From: Monocercomonoides exilis
Taxonomy: Eukaryota; Preaxostyla; Oxymonadida; Polymastigidae
NCBI GenBank assembly: GCA_001643675.2
Contig: LSRY02000006.1
Location: forward strand, 932,501 to 996,500
Direction of reading: 5' to 3'
DNA length: 64,000 bases
In this document: piece by piece, positions 21,006 to 34,401 of the stretch
Position numbering within the stretch: position 1 is the first letter of the stretch
Layout: every line of letters begins with the position of its first letter
Translations under genes and position numbers: made by a program
The notes under the pieces: generated by a model
The model's input: only the letters and a program-made list of their open reading frames with translations
Database searches by the model: none
Told to the model about the DNA's origin: nothing

Positions 21006-24000
21006 TCAGTTTCTCCAAGATTTCCCTTCTGAAGCAACCATTGCTTTGAATGAAGATCTGGCTGTGCTGTTTAGCGAATGACGAGGTGTTGACATTTTTG
21101 AAGAGTTTGAAAAAGAAGAAGACGAAGAAAGCGAAGAAAGAGTTGAGGAGCTTCTTGTGGAAGAGTTTGAATCATAAGAAGAATAAGATGAAGACAAATC
21201 AGACGAAGACTGAGAAAGCGATGGCTGTTCTTGAAAAGCCGACGAACTTGAAAGATTCGAAGAGGAAGAGGAATATGAACTGAATGAAGGGTCTAATGAA
21301 GATGATGTTGCGGAGTCGTCTGTTCCAATTGAATGCGAAAGCGAAGGAAGTTTTGAAGATGCGGCCGAGCTGCGGATGTTTGAAGGGTCCTGAGAAGAGA
21401 ATGAGCTTGATGCTGAATATGAAGAAGACGACTGAGAAGATGAGACAGATGGTGCAAATGCTGACAATGAAGAAGAATAGGACGAATAGAAAGATGATGA
21501 TGCATCTGCAGAATGAGATGGAACACTTGACAAAGAAGAAGAAGCTACAGATGAAGTGTAATCAATAGAAGAACTTTGATCAGAATGAGAAGAATCTCGA
21601 GATGCTGCAACCGAAGATGAAGTGGATGGAAGTGATGAAGTGACAAACTTCGAAGCGGAATTAGTATTTTGCACTTTGCTTGAGGGATTCAACAGGTTAA
21701 TACGATTTTCTTGAGGAGAAAAATATTCAGAATAAGAAGACGAATAAGAAGAAGACGAAGAAGACAATTCCTCAGGCTGCTGAGAAGAGAAGATGGAAGA
21801 TGAAAATGAAGTTGATGAAAACGGTCCATTGGAATTTGCATAAAACTGAGAAGATCCAAGTGGCTGAGAAAGAAACTGCTGATTATTCGATGAACTTTTT
21901 TCTGCTCGATCAACAGTTTTTTCGTTAAAAGTTCCGCCTTTCTGCGAGTTCTGCTGTTGCTCAGTGGAAGTGCTTAATTGCTTCTGTCGATGTTGAGGGT
22001 GGCGATGCTTATCTCTGCTGTGTGTTGCCTTGTGTGAAATCATTGGAGATTCGTCAGAGGTTGGAGGAGATAAACTATCTGCATCTTTCACTGCTTCAGT
22101 GCCTTCATTTGGAGGAAGTTGGCTGTTATTTGAAGAAGATCCTGATGTTTGTTCAGGTGAATTTTCTATTTGATTTGGAGTTAGCAGAGACAAGAGCTGT
22201 TGATGAAGTAATCTTGTCTCTTCCTCAAGGTCAGAAGTTTTCTGGGAATTTTGAAGAGGCTTCTGTTGAATTGACTGTAAATCTAGAAGATCTTCGCCTT
22301 CAGATGAATTCTGATGCGCTTGAAGAGTAAATGAAGGTGGTGATTGCACAACAACAGCTTTTTCACTCAAATTTCGGCTCAAATTCATTTCCCCTCTCAG
22401 ATTTTGTTGAAGATCATCTATTTGTGGAATATCATTATTAGTTGTCTTTTCCTCTGCTGAAACAGAATCTTTTGCATATTTTTGTGCAACGCCAAAGCGA
22501 ATTTCTTTGACTGCACTTTTCTTTGGAGATCTTTTTTGAGGCAAGTTCAAAGGACTTTGTTGAACTTTTGGCATCTCTGCGGTCGTTTTCTCATCGATGA
22601 AAAGAGGCTGTGAAATGGAGTGAACAGAAACAGGCTCTGGTATTTCCACAGATATGTTGGATTCGCAGTCGACCGAAGAAAATGTTGTGCGTGTTGAAGA
22701 AAGAGGAGACAAGGAATGAATAGAAGTTGATCTCGAAGTCGTTGAAATGGATGGAGTTGCTTCAACATTGAACGGAGTCCGATGAAACGGTAAAGCAGAT
22801 GAATTACCAGATTGGTTTGAATCTTTCCTTTCAATTCCATTTGGTTTCTTTGAAGAAAGATTTTGTTTTTTTGGAGTATTCAGTTGCATTTGTTGGCCAA
22901 CGTTATCATTTGCTTCAGTTTTCTTTTTGTTCCATTTTGGAGATTGCGAAGTGAAGTCTTGTGATGGAACATCAAAAGAGTTTTGTTGTGCTACTTGCTG
23001 GTGATGTGGAGATGGCGTGCATGTTCGATGCCGAGGTGGTGAAATGAACAGAAGAGGAGTGAGATGATTGTTTGATAATGAAGCTGGCTGAGAGTCTTGA
23101 ATGTTTTCTTTCTTCGAAGTTGAAATAGAAGAAGAAGATGGAGTCACAGAAAGAGCAGAATCAGTTGGATGCTCATTTAACTTAGGCTGCTGAAATGTTG
23201 GCTCTGGTGCTTGAGGAGGAGATTCAACAGGAGGAAGAGGTTCAGGTTCAATCAAGGACAAGAATTGTGAAGTGTTCTCCCCCAGACGAGATGAATGAGA
23301 TGGAGTCAGATGAAGAGGTGGAGACATTCGAGAAAGGTCATCTTTCCCTTCTTCGTTTTTCTGCACATCTTTTTCTTCATTTTCATCGTTCTCATCTCCA
23401 AAATTTCTTTCCTCAGTTTCTGCAAGCTCGTCGAGCATCTTCTCAAATTCGGCTTCTGCTTCTTTCTCTCTCTGTAACTGCCTTCCTCCATGAAACAGAT
23501 CATTCATGCTTTCCAGATATTTGATGTCTGCCTTCAACATTTCGTCTGTCAACATTTCTTTCTCGCTTTCTTCGTCTTCATCATTTTCCTCAGAACTTTC
23601 TGGCTTCCACTCTTCCTGTCCTTTCATTTTCGTTATTTGTTGATGTCGAATTTTCATGCCTCCTTGTTCTTTATGCTTGCGCTTGCCCACTTCTCTTCCT
23701 CTTTCTTCTCCAATCCAGATTGCTCGTTTCTTTTCTTCCACCGCTTTTTTCTGTTCCACTTGATTCAATATGATCTCTGCCTCTTTCATCCGCTCCATAT
23801 CTCTCAGCCTTCGCTCAGCCTCCAGTCCTCGTGCCCATCTCAATGCTTCTGCCTCTTCCTCCGAAGCCAGCTCATTCAAATGCTTTTCTGCAAGCTCAGC
23901 AGAGTACTCAGCTGCGCTCTCGTGCTGCTGTGGAACATATTTGATGTCTCGCCTTCGCTGCTGTTCCTGTTCTGTCCAATGCCTGCCTGCCATCCCAATC

Positions 24001-24989
24001 CTCTCTCTCCTTTCCCATTCCTCGTCATTTTCAGTGCCTTTCCACTTTCCCGTATCACTTCCTTCATTCTCTCCAGCACCAACAGTACTCAGAGAGTGGA
24101 AGTGCGTCCTTGTGAAATCAATTGGCACCCTTCCAACTCCACGGGGAGGGAATGCTGTGTCAGTTACACCAACGTCTTTTGGCTTGACAGCTTCCAGAAA
24201 TGCGTCGTGAATGCCCGGAACCGAAACACTCTTTTGATACTTTCTCACAACTTTTTTGGAGCGTATCCTGTACATCGCAGAAAAGCAGGAAAAAATAATG
24301 GAAAAGAACGAAGATCGATCACACGTTTCTTTTTCCTTCACTTGCTTCCTTCGGAGTTCTTTGTTTTTTTTTTTGATTTCTTCTTCGACAAGCTCGAGAT
24401 GTTTCTGAAGTTCGTCAGTCAACAGAAAAGATTTCACTCCAAAAATAAGCAATACACACCATTTGCAAAGCCTTTTGAAATCGTTCTTGCTCTAATTCAT
24501 TATTCATCTGAAATTTATTATTTTATTTTATTTTATTTTTTTTTTTTTGAAAAAATTATTATTAACCTTTCCATTAAATATTCAAATGGCTCACACCTCC
24601 GCCTTCTGATTTGAAATAACCTCTACATAATTTCTGGCATATTCTGCTGCTGATACTTCTTCTTCAAGACGTTTCCTGACCAATTCTTCCTTTTTCCTTC
24701 GTTTTTCTAATTCTTCAAATTTTTGAGCTTCCTGAAAATTTTCGCTAAGTCATTTGAAATGAAAATGTTGAATACCATTTCTTCTTGTTGTTTTCTTTCA
24801 TAAGCAATCTGCTGTTCCCTCTGCTTCCTGAGTGTTTCTTCTCTTATGTATTTGTTTATTCTTTCTCGAGCCTAGAAAATGAATTTTACGCAAAGTTAAT
24901 AATAATAGAAGCAATATTTATAAAACTATTTTCATTCTATATCCCTTTTGCCTCACTTTGGGATCAATAAACGAGCCAGAAAAAAACAT
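21006..24989 (-). CDS. Coiled-coil protein with long Ser-rich tail, function unknown
   Basis: Six exons (24957-24989, 24776-24871, 24597-24731, 24460-24507, 24325-24404, 21006-24267) all join in frame across GT-AG introns to about 1,217 residues. The 33-base first exon begins MFFSGSFIDPK. Exons 2-5 encode charged coiled coil rich in Glu/Lys/Arg (for example ARERINKYIREETLRKQREQ). Exon 6 has a short conserved-looking segment (FPPRGVGRVPIDFTRTHF), more coiled coil around KHLNELASEEEAEALRW, acidic stretches, then about 700 residues rich in Ser/Gln/Pro. Such coiled-coil proteins are common in flagellar axonemes and basal bodies, but I see no diagnostic domain and do not assign a function. The many tiny 5' exons contrast with the single 3.3-kb last exon. 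Confidence 0.7.
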
Positions 24990-25713
24990 TTTTATAAATT
25001 GAAATGAAACAAAATAATTATGGTTCAAAAACTCAGAAATGAAGCACATTTTTTTTTTGACATTTATGAAAAAGGCAACCATTTATTCAAAACTTTTTCT
25101 CCATTGTATCATATATAGTCTTGCATTCCCATGAAAAAAAGAAGAAAAATATAACAATTGAGAAAAATATTTAAAGATTGTGTGTTGAATAAGGTTCATA
25201 ATGCGAAAAATTTTGTTCTTAATAAGAAGAAATTCTTTTTATTTGAAAAAATACAATGATAAATATTTTCTCTTTTTGATTAAATATCATTATTTGTGAA
25301 ACGTTCCATGCCAAAACAAAACAATAAATATTATTCAGGCATAATGAAACACACGACGCAAATGAATATAAGGGACAAAATTTTAAACTTTATGAATTTT
25401 GTTCCATTCTTCACTTTCATATATTTTTCTCGATTTTTGAATTTTTCTGTGATTATTTTCATTGTTACGTTTGATTCATTTAGAAATGATTGTTGAAAAA
25501 GTCTGGAACAAATCTCAGTCTTTTCCTAATTAAAAAGAATTTGCTCCAAATGTGATTAAATATGGGTGCAAGGAATATTGGAATTGCGAAGGGTGGCATG
25601 ACGATATAATTTTTACTATTGCTTTTGGATGAATCAATGCTGGAATGTCGAAATAAAGATAAAGATAGAGACGAAATAACCAGCATGATGAGCTTGATGA
25701 TAAGTCACTCCAA
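24990..25713. other. Intergenic region with decayed start of the beta-helix gene
   Basis: AT-rich. From about 25540 the frame used by the downstream beta-helix gene already has protein-like stretches (KEYWNCEGWHDDIIF) broken by several stops, so the true 5' end of that gene is probably eroded here. Confidence 0.5.
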
Positions 25714-28700
25714 GTGAACATAAGAAAAGAGATGCTTCTTTGCTGTCAGCAAGCGGAAACAGAAAGTGAAAAATCATTTTCAAACGAGGCGGCAGGAAAT
25801 CTACAGACAAAAAGAAGCCAGGTGAAGTGGCATGTGTCTTTTCTGAATTCATCTGTTTCGATGAAGAATTTTGGTATTTTCAACATGAAAGGGAGAATTT
25901 TTGATATTCTGGAAAGTTATTCGATGGAGTTGCAGTATTGTTCAATAGAAGCCTAAACGGGAAATGTTTGCGATGTGTGGTGTAGCAGGAGTAATGTCTG
26001 CATGAAAAACATCACGATCGAGAATTCAAAACAGAGCTGCACTTCGAGAACAGCTGCGCTAATTAGCACAGACGATATACCATCATTCTTTTTTGAGGAA
26101 TGCAATATTGCAGATAAGATGGTTGAAGCTGGTTCATCATTACTCTGCGATGGACGAGTTGGGCTTGCTTCTGTTTCTCGATGTTCATTCCGAAACATTT
26201 CTAGCAAAGGAACTTTTGGCGTTCAAAGCACAAGCAAAGAATGGCAGAGATGCTCATTTTCAGATTCAGCAGTCGAACGAGTCGATTGCCCACATTACGG
26301 AACGCTCGTTAGTCAAGCAAGAACTAGTTTGAAGATGATCAACACATCTATCAGCAGTTGCTCAAATACAATCATTGATCCATCAAAAGGAAATGAATTT
26401 TCCACTGGATTGATTGAAATTTCTGATACTTCTTTTGTTTCTGTAAAATCAACAGATGCAAGTGGAGGTTGCCTTAGCTTTTCTGGAACATCAAGCTCTT
26501 CAATTGCACGAAGCACGTTTTGCGAATGCTCAGTTATTCGAGAAACCTCTGAGCCTTCTGGTGGTGCCACAAGTATTTCCGGAAATGGAATTCATGATGT
26601 AGCATTTTGTCGATTCATGAACTGTTCATCATATCGGATGGCTGGGAGTTTGTTTTATAATGGATATGAAAAAATCACAATTAGAGATTCATTATTTGAA
26701 AGATGCTCATCAATGTATTATGGTGCGTTGGATTTTTATATGCAAATGAGAATTGATGGAACATTTCTTTCAAATTTGCAATTCTTATTTTGCTTCTCTT
26801 CTTCTCGTGGATCTGCACTTTCATTTGATAATAGCAGCAGCGCGCCTGCTGTATCTGACTGTCTCTTTAATTCTTGTCATAGCAAAGGAATGGGAGGGGC
26901 AGTGTTATTTTATTATGGAGCAATAACAGCTGAAAATGTTTCCATCTCATTTTGTTATTATATAAATAACACAGCAACCTTTGGAGTTGATATCATTGTT
27001 TGGCAAAATTGGAGCACGTTTGTAATGAAAGAGAAGATAATTATGTGTTTCTCAGTTTCAGAGGGATATCGCGTTAGTGTTAATGATGTCCGATGCAACG
27101 ATTGGCTTCCAAATCCACCTTCTAGCATGGATCCTATTTGTATATCATTCAGAGGAACAGATGTTGAGGGATGTGGGCATCATGCGCACGAATGCCAAAC
27201 AATATCATTTGGTTTGAGAAGGCGAACATCAACTGAGGTTTTGCTTGTGCAAAGAGGCAATTACACAGAATCAGAAATAGCATTTGAAACCAATCTGGAA
27301 TTGAAGGGTGCTGAAATGACAGAAACGCGCTTGAGCTGGAAAGGAAAAAACGAAAATGGAGCTCTGTTTTTTGTTGCAGAACAAACGCTGAAGGTCAGCG
27401 ATATAACACTTATTCATGGCTTATCTGACAGCGGAGAGAGCTCTATTTTGCTGTGGATTGATGGGGGATCTGCAGAATTTGAGAGTTTGTTGGTCACTTG
27501 TGATGAAAATCAGAATTCTCGACTTGAAAACAGTTTGATTTCTTTGCAAAGTGGGACTGCAAGATTTGCAAAAGTGACATTCAGTTCAATCGAGCAGTTG
27601 AATTGCCCGCTGTTGGATTTTAGAGATCCATCAGAGTTTCAGATGGAAAACTGTTCATTTGAATCAATAATTAGAAATGTTGGTGATGGCGCAGTTATTT
27701 CAAAGGTGGTGGAAAACGGAGAAAAACTTGAATTGAACGGAATACGATTTGAAAGATTCAAATGTGCGAGAGGAAATGGAGGAGCCATGCACGTGACTTT
27801 GAAAGAAGGTGGACAGGTGAGAATTGGGAACGAGTCAGTTGTCCATGCAACCATGTGTGAAGTTCCTTCAGAGCAACAGTGGAGAGGATGCGGTGGGTGG
27901 ATGTATCTTCTTTTGAATGAAAGAGCGAGTGATTTTATTATTCAGGATATTGTGTTTTCAGAATGTGGAGGGTGGGCAGGAAAGAATTTATTTATGGATG
28001 CAGAGGATTTGAGTGCAGTAGCAAACATGGAACACATGAAATTTGAGATATTGATTGAAGAGGAGAGAGACAGAGAGGTGATGGGGTATGAAGGGAGAAA
28101 ACGAGATTATGAAATTCCGCTGAGGGTGTATTTCACCGTTCCATTTCCAGAAGAAGGGTATGTTGGTGGAGAGAAGAGTTTTGATTTCAGTGGATGTGGA
28201 TTTTCATCGCATCCCTGCTCAACATTGGGGAAGATAGTTGAATTGAGATTTAGAAACAGCAAACGGAAGATTATCGTGAATGATGGATTTGAGTTGACAG
28301 AAGTTATTTCGATGGCAGGATCATCTGAATGGGAGGTGTTTTGCAGTTTTAATAAGACGAAGGTGAATGTGAAAGCACCAAGCAGCATGACATCTTTGTA
28401 TTTGATAAATGTGGAGAGTGTTAGTTCCATTGTGAACATTGCGTTCCAAATTCCACATCAACTTTCTGGTGCAACATCACTCATTGGTTTGACCAGCTCA
28501 TCACTCACACTCGCAGACTGTTCAGTTGCTCATTTGTCAGAGAGCACATCGAGTGTGGCCTTTGGATATTGCATTGTGAATGCACAGAGTGGGAGTCTGA
28601 AAATGGAACGATTTGTGATTGAAGAAGGGCTGATATTCAATGATCATTCAGCGATTGAATTTTGTGAAGGAATGACGAGTGTGATTTATTCAGGATGCAA

Positions 28701-31700
28701 TATCAGTGGAGTCAAAAGGAATGAGGGAGATGGAGGATGGATGAAAGGAACAATTGGGAATAATGGGATTGTGAGTGTTGATGGATGCAATGTGAATGGG
28801 TGCAGTTGTGTTGGAGGAAAGGAAGGAGGAATATATATTGGATTGAAGGGAAATGGAAAAGTGTTTGTGAATGGAACGAGTGTGATTGATAGGAATAAGG
28901 CAGAGAATAATGGAGGAAATGGAGGGAATGGAGGGAGAGGAGGGAGAGGAGGAGGGATGTTTGTGTTGATGGAGAGCGAGGGATGTGGATTGACAATTGG
29001 GCAGAATGTGAAGTTTTCGAAAATGAATGGGAATGTGGCAACATATGGGAAGGATGTGTTTGTTGATTGTGGGAGTGGAGTGTTTTTGGAGTCAAAAGTG
29101 AATACAGATACATTTGCATTTTTCACTCCACTGACAATTCCATCAGATGTGTTGAAATTGAGTGGGAGTGAAAATGGGGATGAAAGTGGAGTGATTCCAC
29201 TTTTTGTGTATTTGTGATCAATGGGGACAAAAGTGATTGTTGATGGGAGTGGAGGAAATGGGATGGATCACAATCATTGTGGATTTGAAGGATTTGGGTG
29301 TTTGACAGTCGATTATTGTGCAAACTAAAGATTGAATGAAAATGTGAATGAAATAGAGGTTGTCTCATCTTCATCAACAAGGGATGAAATTGATTTTTCT
29401 TTATTTGATGTGAGTATTTCAGGCAGAACAGTGTCATCCGATGGAGAGAGGATGGGAGTGAATGTGAGTGATGGAGGATCAGCCACACAAGACTGGCTTG
29501 TTGGATGTTCGAGTTCACTGACAATGAGCAGACTTTCATTTATTGTGAAAAGTCAGCTGAATTCAAGGAGAAGTGCATTCATTCACTCAACATCAACACT
29601 CAGTGTGATGAACTGTTCAGTCTCATTTGAGAGCGGGGCATTGACTGATGGAAAGATAGGATATAATGTGATAAACATTGAGTGGGGAGAACTGATTGTT
29701 GATGGATTTGTGATGGAAGGGAATGTGATAATGAATGGAAAAACACCAATAACGATGGTAAATGGAGTGAAATTGGAGATTTTGAATTGCAGAGTGATTG
29801 GAGTGGAAGTGATAGGAGAAGATGGGGGATGTTTGAATGTTGGGATGAAGGAAGGTGGATGCGTGAATATTGAAGAAAGCAATTTGTCATCAATGTGTTC
29901 AGGTGGAAGTGGAATGAAAGGAGGAGGGATGATGATATCAGTTGGAAGTGAAGGAAGTTTGGAAATGAAAAATGTGAATTTGTCTGAATGTGAAGTTCCA
30001 ACAGATGAGAGTGAAGAGAGTGGAAGAGGAATGTGAGGAGGGATATTCGCTGAACTGCCTGCTCAAATAGGAACATTTGTGATGGAAGGAATGACATTTG
30101 AGGGATGCAATGCCTGGAAAGGGAAGAATGTGTTTGCGTTAGGATGGGATCTGAGAGAGATTGTGAACAAAGATCATTTGAAATGGGAGATGAGTTCAAA
30201 CGAGTTGGGATCGTTGGATGAGTTGTGTGGATGGGAGAGGAAGACAACAGGAGAGGAGGGATATGTGATTCCACTTGTTGTGTATTTGTGGAGTAATTGG
30301 AGTGGGAATGGGTTTGTTTCGAAAGATGGAGGAGGAGACTTCAGTGGGTGTGGATATTCGGAAGCACCATGTTCATCGATTGACCACTTGATATTACTGA
30401 GATATGAACCACTTGATGAAGGTGAACCTCACATCAATGTTGTGGATTCTGGATTGTCGAGCCATTCCATTTCTTTTTCTTCCTCATCGCCTCCAGCTTT
30501 ACATGATTCAGAGGCACAAAAAGTGGTGATTGAAGGAACATCGAAAGGCACAGCAGTGATAACAAGCAATGATGATGATGAGAATGATATGGTTGGTGGT
30601 TCATTAATATCATCTGGTGTGAGTCTGACACTGGTAAATTTGTCATTCTCAAATACCAATCCAAACAGTCATCAGGAGATATTGATTGAATCATCAGGAG
30701 CAAACATCTGTTTGTCTGTTGTGGATTGCTCATTTGGCTCATTGAATGGAATGGCGGATGCAGGGTTTTGTGTGATGAAAGTGAATGGAGGCAGAGCCGT
30801 TGTTCAAGGATGTTCGTTGGATGCAGGGGGTCAGCTGAGAGGGTTCATCGCTTTCAGTGCAGCGGCAGCAAGGGAGATGATTGTGGAGGATGTGAACATC
30901 TCGAATGTTGGGGTGAAAGAGAGAAGTCTGACATCGATGTTTGAGGATGAACAGACGAATGGGATGAAAGCCAAAAGAGGGATGAATGGAGGGGAAAACA
31001 GGCATTCAAACAACGAAAAAGTGGTGATAAAAGTGAATGGGTCTTCGTTCACAAACATCACAAATGGAGAAAACGGAGCAGGGATGTTGAGTGTGGATTC
31101 ATTTGAGAGTGCGATGGAGTGTGTGTTGGAGGGGTGTTCGGTTTCGAGTTGCAGGAGTGAAATGAGCGAGGAAGGAGGAGGGATGAAAGTGTGTCTGAAG
31201 AGAGGGGAATCAGAAGTGAGAGTTGTTGGATGTTCACTGGCGATGTGCTCGTGCTCGGGGGTGAAGGGAAGAGGAGGAGGAGTGATGGTTGATGCACTTG
31301 ACCCGAATGGGGGTGGAGCCAGTGCATTTGGGCCTGTTGGGATAAGGATGGAGAATGTGAGGTTTTGGGGCAACGAGGCATTTGTGGGGAAGGATGTGTT
31401 CATCAGATGCGAGTCGATTGCCGAACAGATCAATGAGACATTGTTTGTGCTGGATCTCAGCCAGGATGCCCTGAAATCCTCCAACTCCATCTGTGGGTCT
31501 GACAAGGAAAGGGATGATGCTGATCTGATCCCTCTGATCACATTCTATTATGGCAAGCAGTTGTTTGTCTCTTTGAGTGGAAGAGATGACAGACAATGTG
31601 GGGCACAGAACAATCCTTGCCTGAGCATTGGCAGTGCTGTGAAGCACATTCAAAGTGGCTTTGCAAATATGCTTCTGATTGATGGGGAAGGGGCGATTGG

Positions 31701-34401
31701 GGGAAAGTGTGTGATTGGGGATGTGAATGTGAAGAGTCTGAAGAAGACTCAATCGACAATCCATCTTGATGGAAAGATGGAGGCTGTGGGGGATGAAGGG
31801 GGTGTAATTGTGTTTGTGAATGAGAGTGCTGTGGAGAAATGTGAATTCTTGTTTGGGTTGAGTTTTGAATCAGAGCATTCAAGCATTGTGAAAGTGAAGA
31901 ATGGAACATTGGGGGTGAGTGAGTGTTGGTGGAAGAGTGTTGGAATGATGACACTTTTGAACAGAACAATTGTGGAAGTGGAGAGTGGAGAGATGGAGAT
32001 GGAGAAATGTGTTGTCAGCTGTGTTTCCACTTCACAAGAGATATTGTCATTCTGTGAAGGGAGCAAGGCTGCGATATATCAGCTGAGGATGAGCGATATT
32101 GAGAGCGAGGATGGAGGGATTGTTGATGCGAAGAAAGCAAGGGTGGAGGCGAAGGAGATGTCGATGAGCAACATCACCAGACAGAACAGAGGGAGCATTG
32201 TGAAGATGATGGAATGCACAGAAAGAGTGGATTTGATGAATTGCTCGATGAGAATGTGTTTGGGAAAAGAAGGGAGAGGATGGATGGTGAGTGTGTGCAA
32301 GTGTGAAAGTGTGAATGTTGACTGTTGTGAGTTTGATGGAGAAGAGGAAGAGAATGAAGAGAGAACCAGAAATGAGCAGGACGAAGGAGAAAGAAGAGAG
32401 GAGATATGCAAGTGGAATGGCTCAATGGTTGAATTTGAGATGAGTGAAGTGGAAATGAAGGATGCATCGATGAGAAACAGCAAAAAAGGGGGATTGTCAG
32501 TGAGCGCAGGAAATGTGGTGATTGAGAAAGGAGAGTTTGTGAACAACAACCCATCGATTGGAAAATATCCCTCAGCTCGGAGAAACATATTGTGCTCGGA
32601 TTCTGCTCAGCTGAATATCATGAGCTTGAAGGGAGGAGACGGAGTGAAAGATGATTCATCGATGTGGATTCTGAATGAAGGATGCACTTTGAAGGGGATT
32701 GTTGAGGAGCGAGCATCGCCATTATTCATACCCACACTGCGGCGGGTGGAGACAGAGGAGAAGGAAGTGGTGCTGGATGTTGTGTTCAGGGGCACACTTC
32801 TTCTGCCATGCAACCTGTCGTTTCGGGTTGTTTCGTCAGTGGGGGATGTGGAGCAGGTGGAGACACACGAGATAAGTGAGTCTGGGTTTGTGAGTGAAGA
32901 GGAAGTGCATGGCACAGCTGGGTTGGAGATGGTCAGAGGAGCAGAGGCGAGTGCGGAAGTGAAGGTGAGCATCTTGTTTGGAGACGGCCATTCTCCCTCG
33001 GCAACTGAGTCATTCATTCTGAAGAACAGGAGTGAGGTTGAATCGAAGGGAGATGAAAGGATTGTTGAAGGAAGAAAAGAAGGGAAATCATCATGGGCAT
33101 TGATTGTAATTGTTTTATTGGTTGTTATATTATTCATTGTTCTGATCGTATCTGTTGTTTTGGCCGTTCGATGGCGAAAACAAAAGAGAAGAACGGAAGA
33201 GTTGGAGATAATTGTGGAAGACACAGTGAAGAAGGATCCGAAGGCGTTTGAGATGGTGACGATGGAGATATCGCCTGAGGAGCAGTGGAGGAGAGCTGAG
33301 AGGGAAGCTGAAAAGAAAAATGTGGAAAGGATGAAAAAAAGAATATATGATACGAATATGCAGCATTCTGAATCATCAGAGCATCTTCTATCTGAGAGCG
33401 GCTCCACTGAATACATTCTGGGAAGGGATTCAGACAAGATTCCAGAATGGATGCTGGAAAAGGTTGACGAAAAGGAAGAGAAAAGAAAGAGATCTCCTTC
33501 ACCATCCATTTCATCCACTTCAACAACTGATTCAGATTCAACATTTGTTCGAGGAGAGGATCTGTGCCCAACCACTTCATCCATGTCGAATCTGGTGGAT
33601 GCAATGGCCTGTTCATCTCCTCATGAGAAATTGATTGCGGATCTGAGGGATTCGCTGTTCATGTTGCTTCATGGAAGGAACGAGAAGAAGGAGATGGCAA
33701 TAGGAACTCTGCAAGAGAGGGAGCTGACAGCTGCTCAGATCCTGTTCTGGGTGGCTAATCTTTCGCTCCATTCATTTGATGAAATGGAAAATCCACTCCA
33801 ATCATTGGCCAATCTGAGTCCCCACATTGTTTTGTTTTCTGAGCACATGGTGATCTGTGTTGCGATGCATTCGGATTGCTCTTCTTCAGACTCAGACACT
33901 TCATCCATCTCTTCATCAACTGTTATCACATCAACATCTGATTGCTCAACTATGAGCGATGATGAAAGAGATTCTCTGCCCTTGTCTGCGTTTGAGGATG
34001 ATGAAGACAATCGATATGAGTGCATGAGGTGGAAGGCGCCGGAGCTGCTGATCAACAAGAAGATGGGAGCGACAAAGGAATCGGTTTCATTCTCGATCGG
34101 GATGATGCTGTGGGAGTGTTTGACATTGAATATTCCCTTTGGTGATTATGAGGCAGAGGTGGCAGGGCAGAAGATTGTGAATGGAGAAAGACTGGAACTG
34201 AGGAGCATTGAAACTTCTCAGTTTGTGCGAGTTGTGAAGTGCTGTGTGGCATGGAAAGCAGAAGACAGACCATCGCTGATTGAGCTTCGGAAGGAGTTTA
34301 TCTGTTTTTTTCCGTCAGGTGCAACAATGCTGACGATCACAGATGCAATCAGAATTGAGGAATCAAGCAGTGAGAGCGAAGGATACACAAAGAGCAAATG
34401 A
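25714..34401 (+). pseudogene. Giant right-handed beta-helix / TM / kinase-like surface protein, interrupted by four stops
   Basis: One frame is open for 8,688 bases except for TAA at 25954, TGA at 29215, TAA at 29326 and TGA at 30034; there is no frameshift. The extracellular part is built of short irregular beta-helix rungs with repeated blocks (GG-G, C-F-NC patterns) and recurring linkers such as SGCGYSEAPCSSI, typical of polymorphic outer-membrane-like pectin-lyase folds. One hydrophobic helix (WALIVIVLLVVILFIVLIV, ~33095-33150) precedes a basic stop-transfer RWRKQKRR. The cytoplasmic part ends in kinase subdomains VIII-XI (MRWKAPELL; VSFSIGMMLWECLT; RPSLIELRKEF); I find no Gly loop, HRD or DFG, so it would be a pseudokinase. 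Two stops align with Trp or Gly codons in sister segments, consistent with single-base damage. No signal peptide remains. A recently dead gene is the simplest reading; readthrough or assembly error are alternatives. Confidence 0.8.

Noticed and set aside
23490-24614. 374-codon plus-strand frame rich in Phe/Leu/His
   Set aside because: Lies opposite the coiled-coil gene, whose exons splice coherently; composition is that of reversed Glu/Lys codons.
28686-33616. Long minus-strand Ser/Pro/His-rich frames, one of 325 codons
   Set aside because: Antisense to the beta-helix gene; Gly/Glu/Val-rich coding on one strand produces stop-free Ser/Pro frames on the other.
25714-34401. TGA read as Trp or selenocysteine in the beta-helix gene
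   Set aside because: Two of the four internal stops are TAA, and other genes in the window end naturally at TAA and TGA, so recoding does not explain them.
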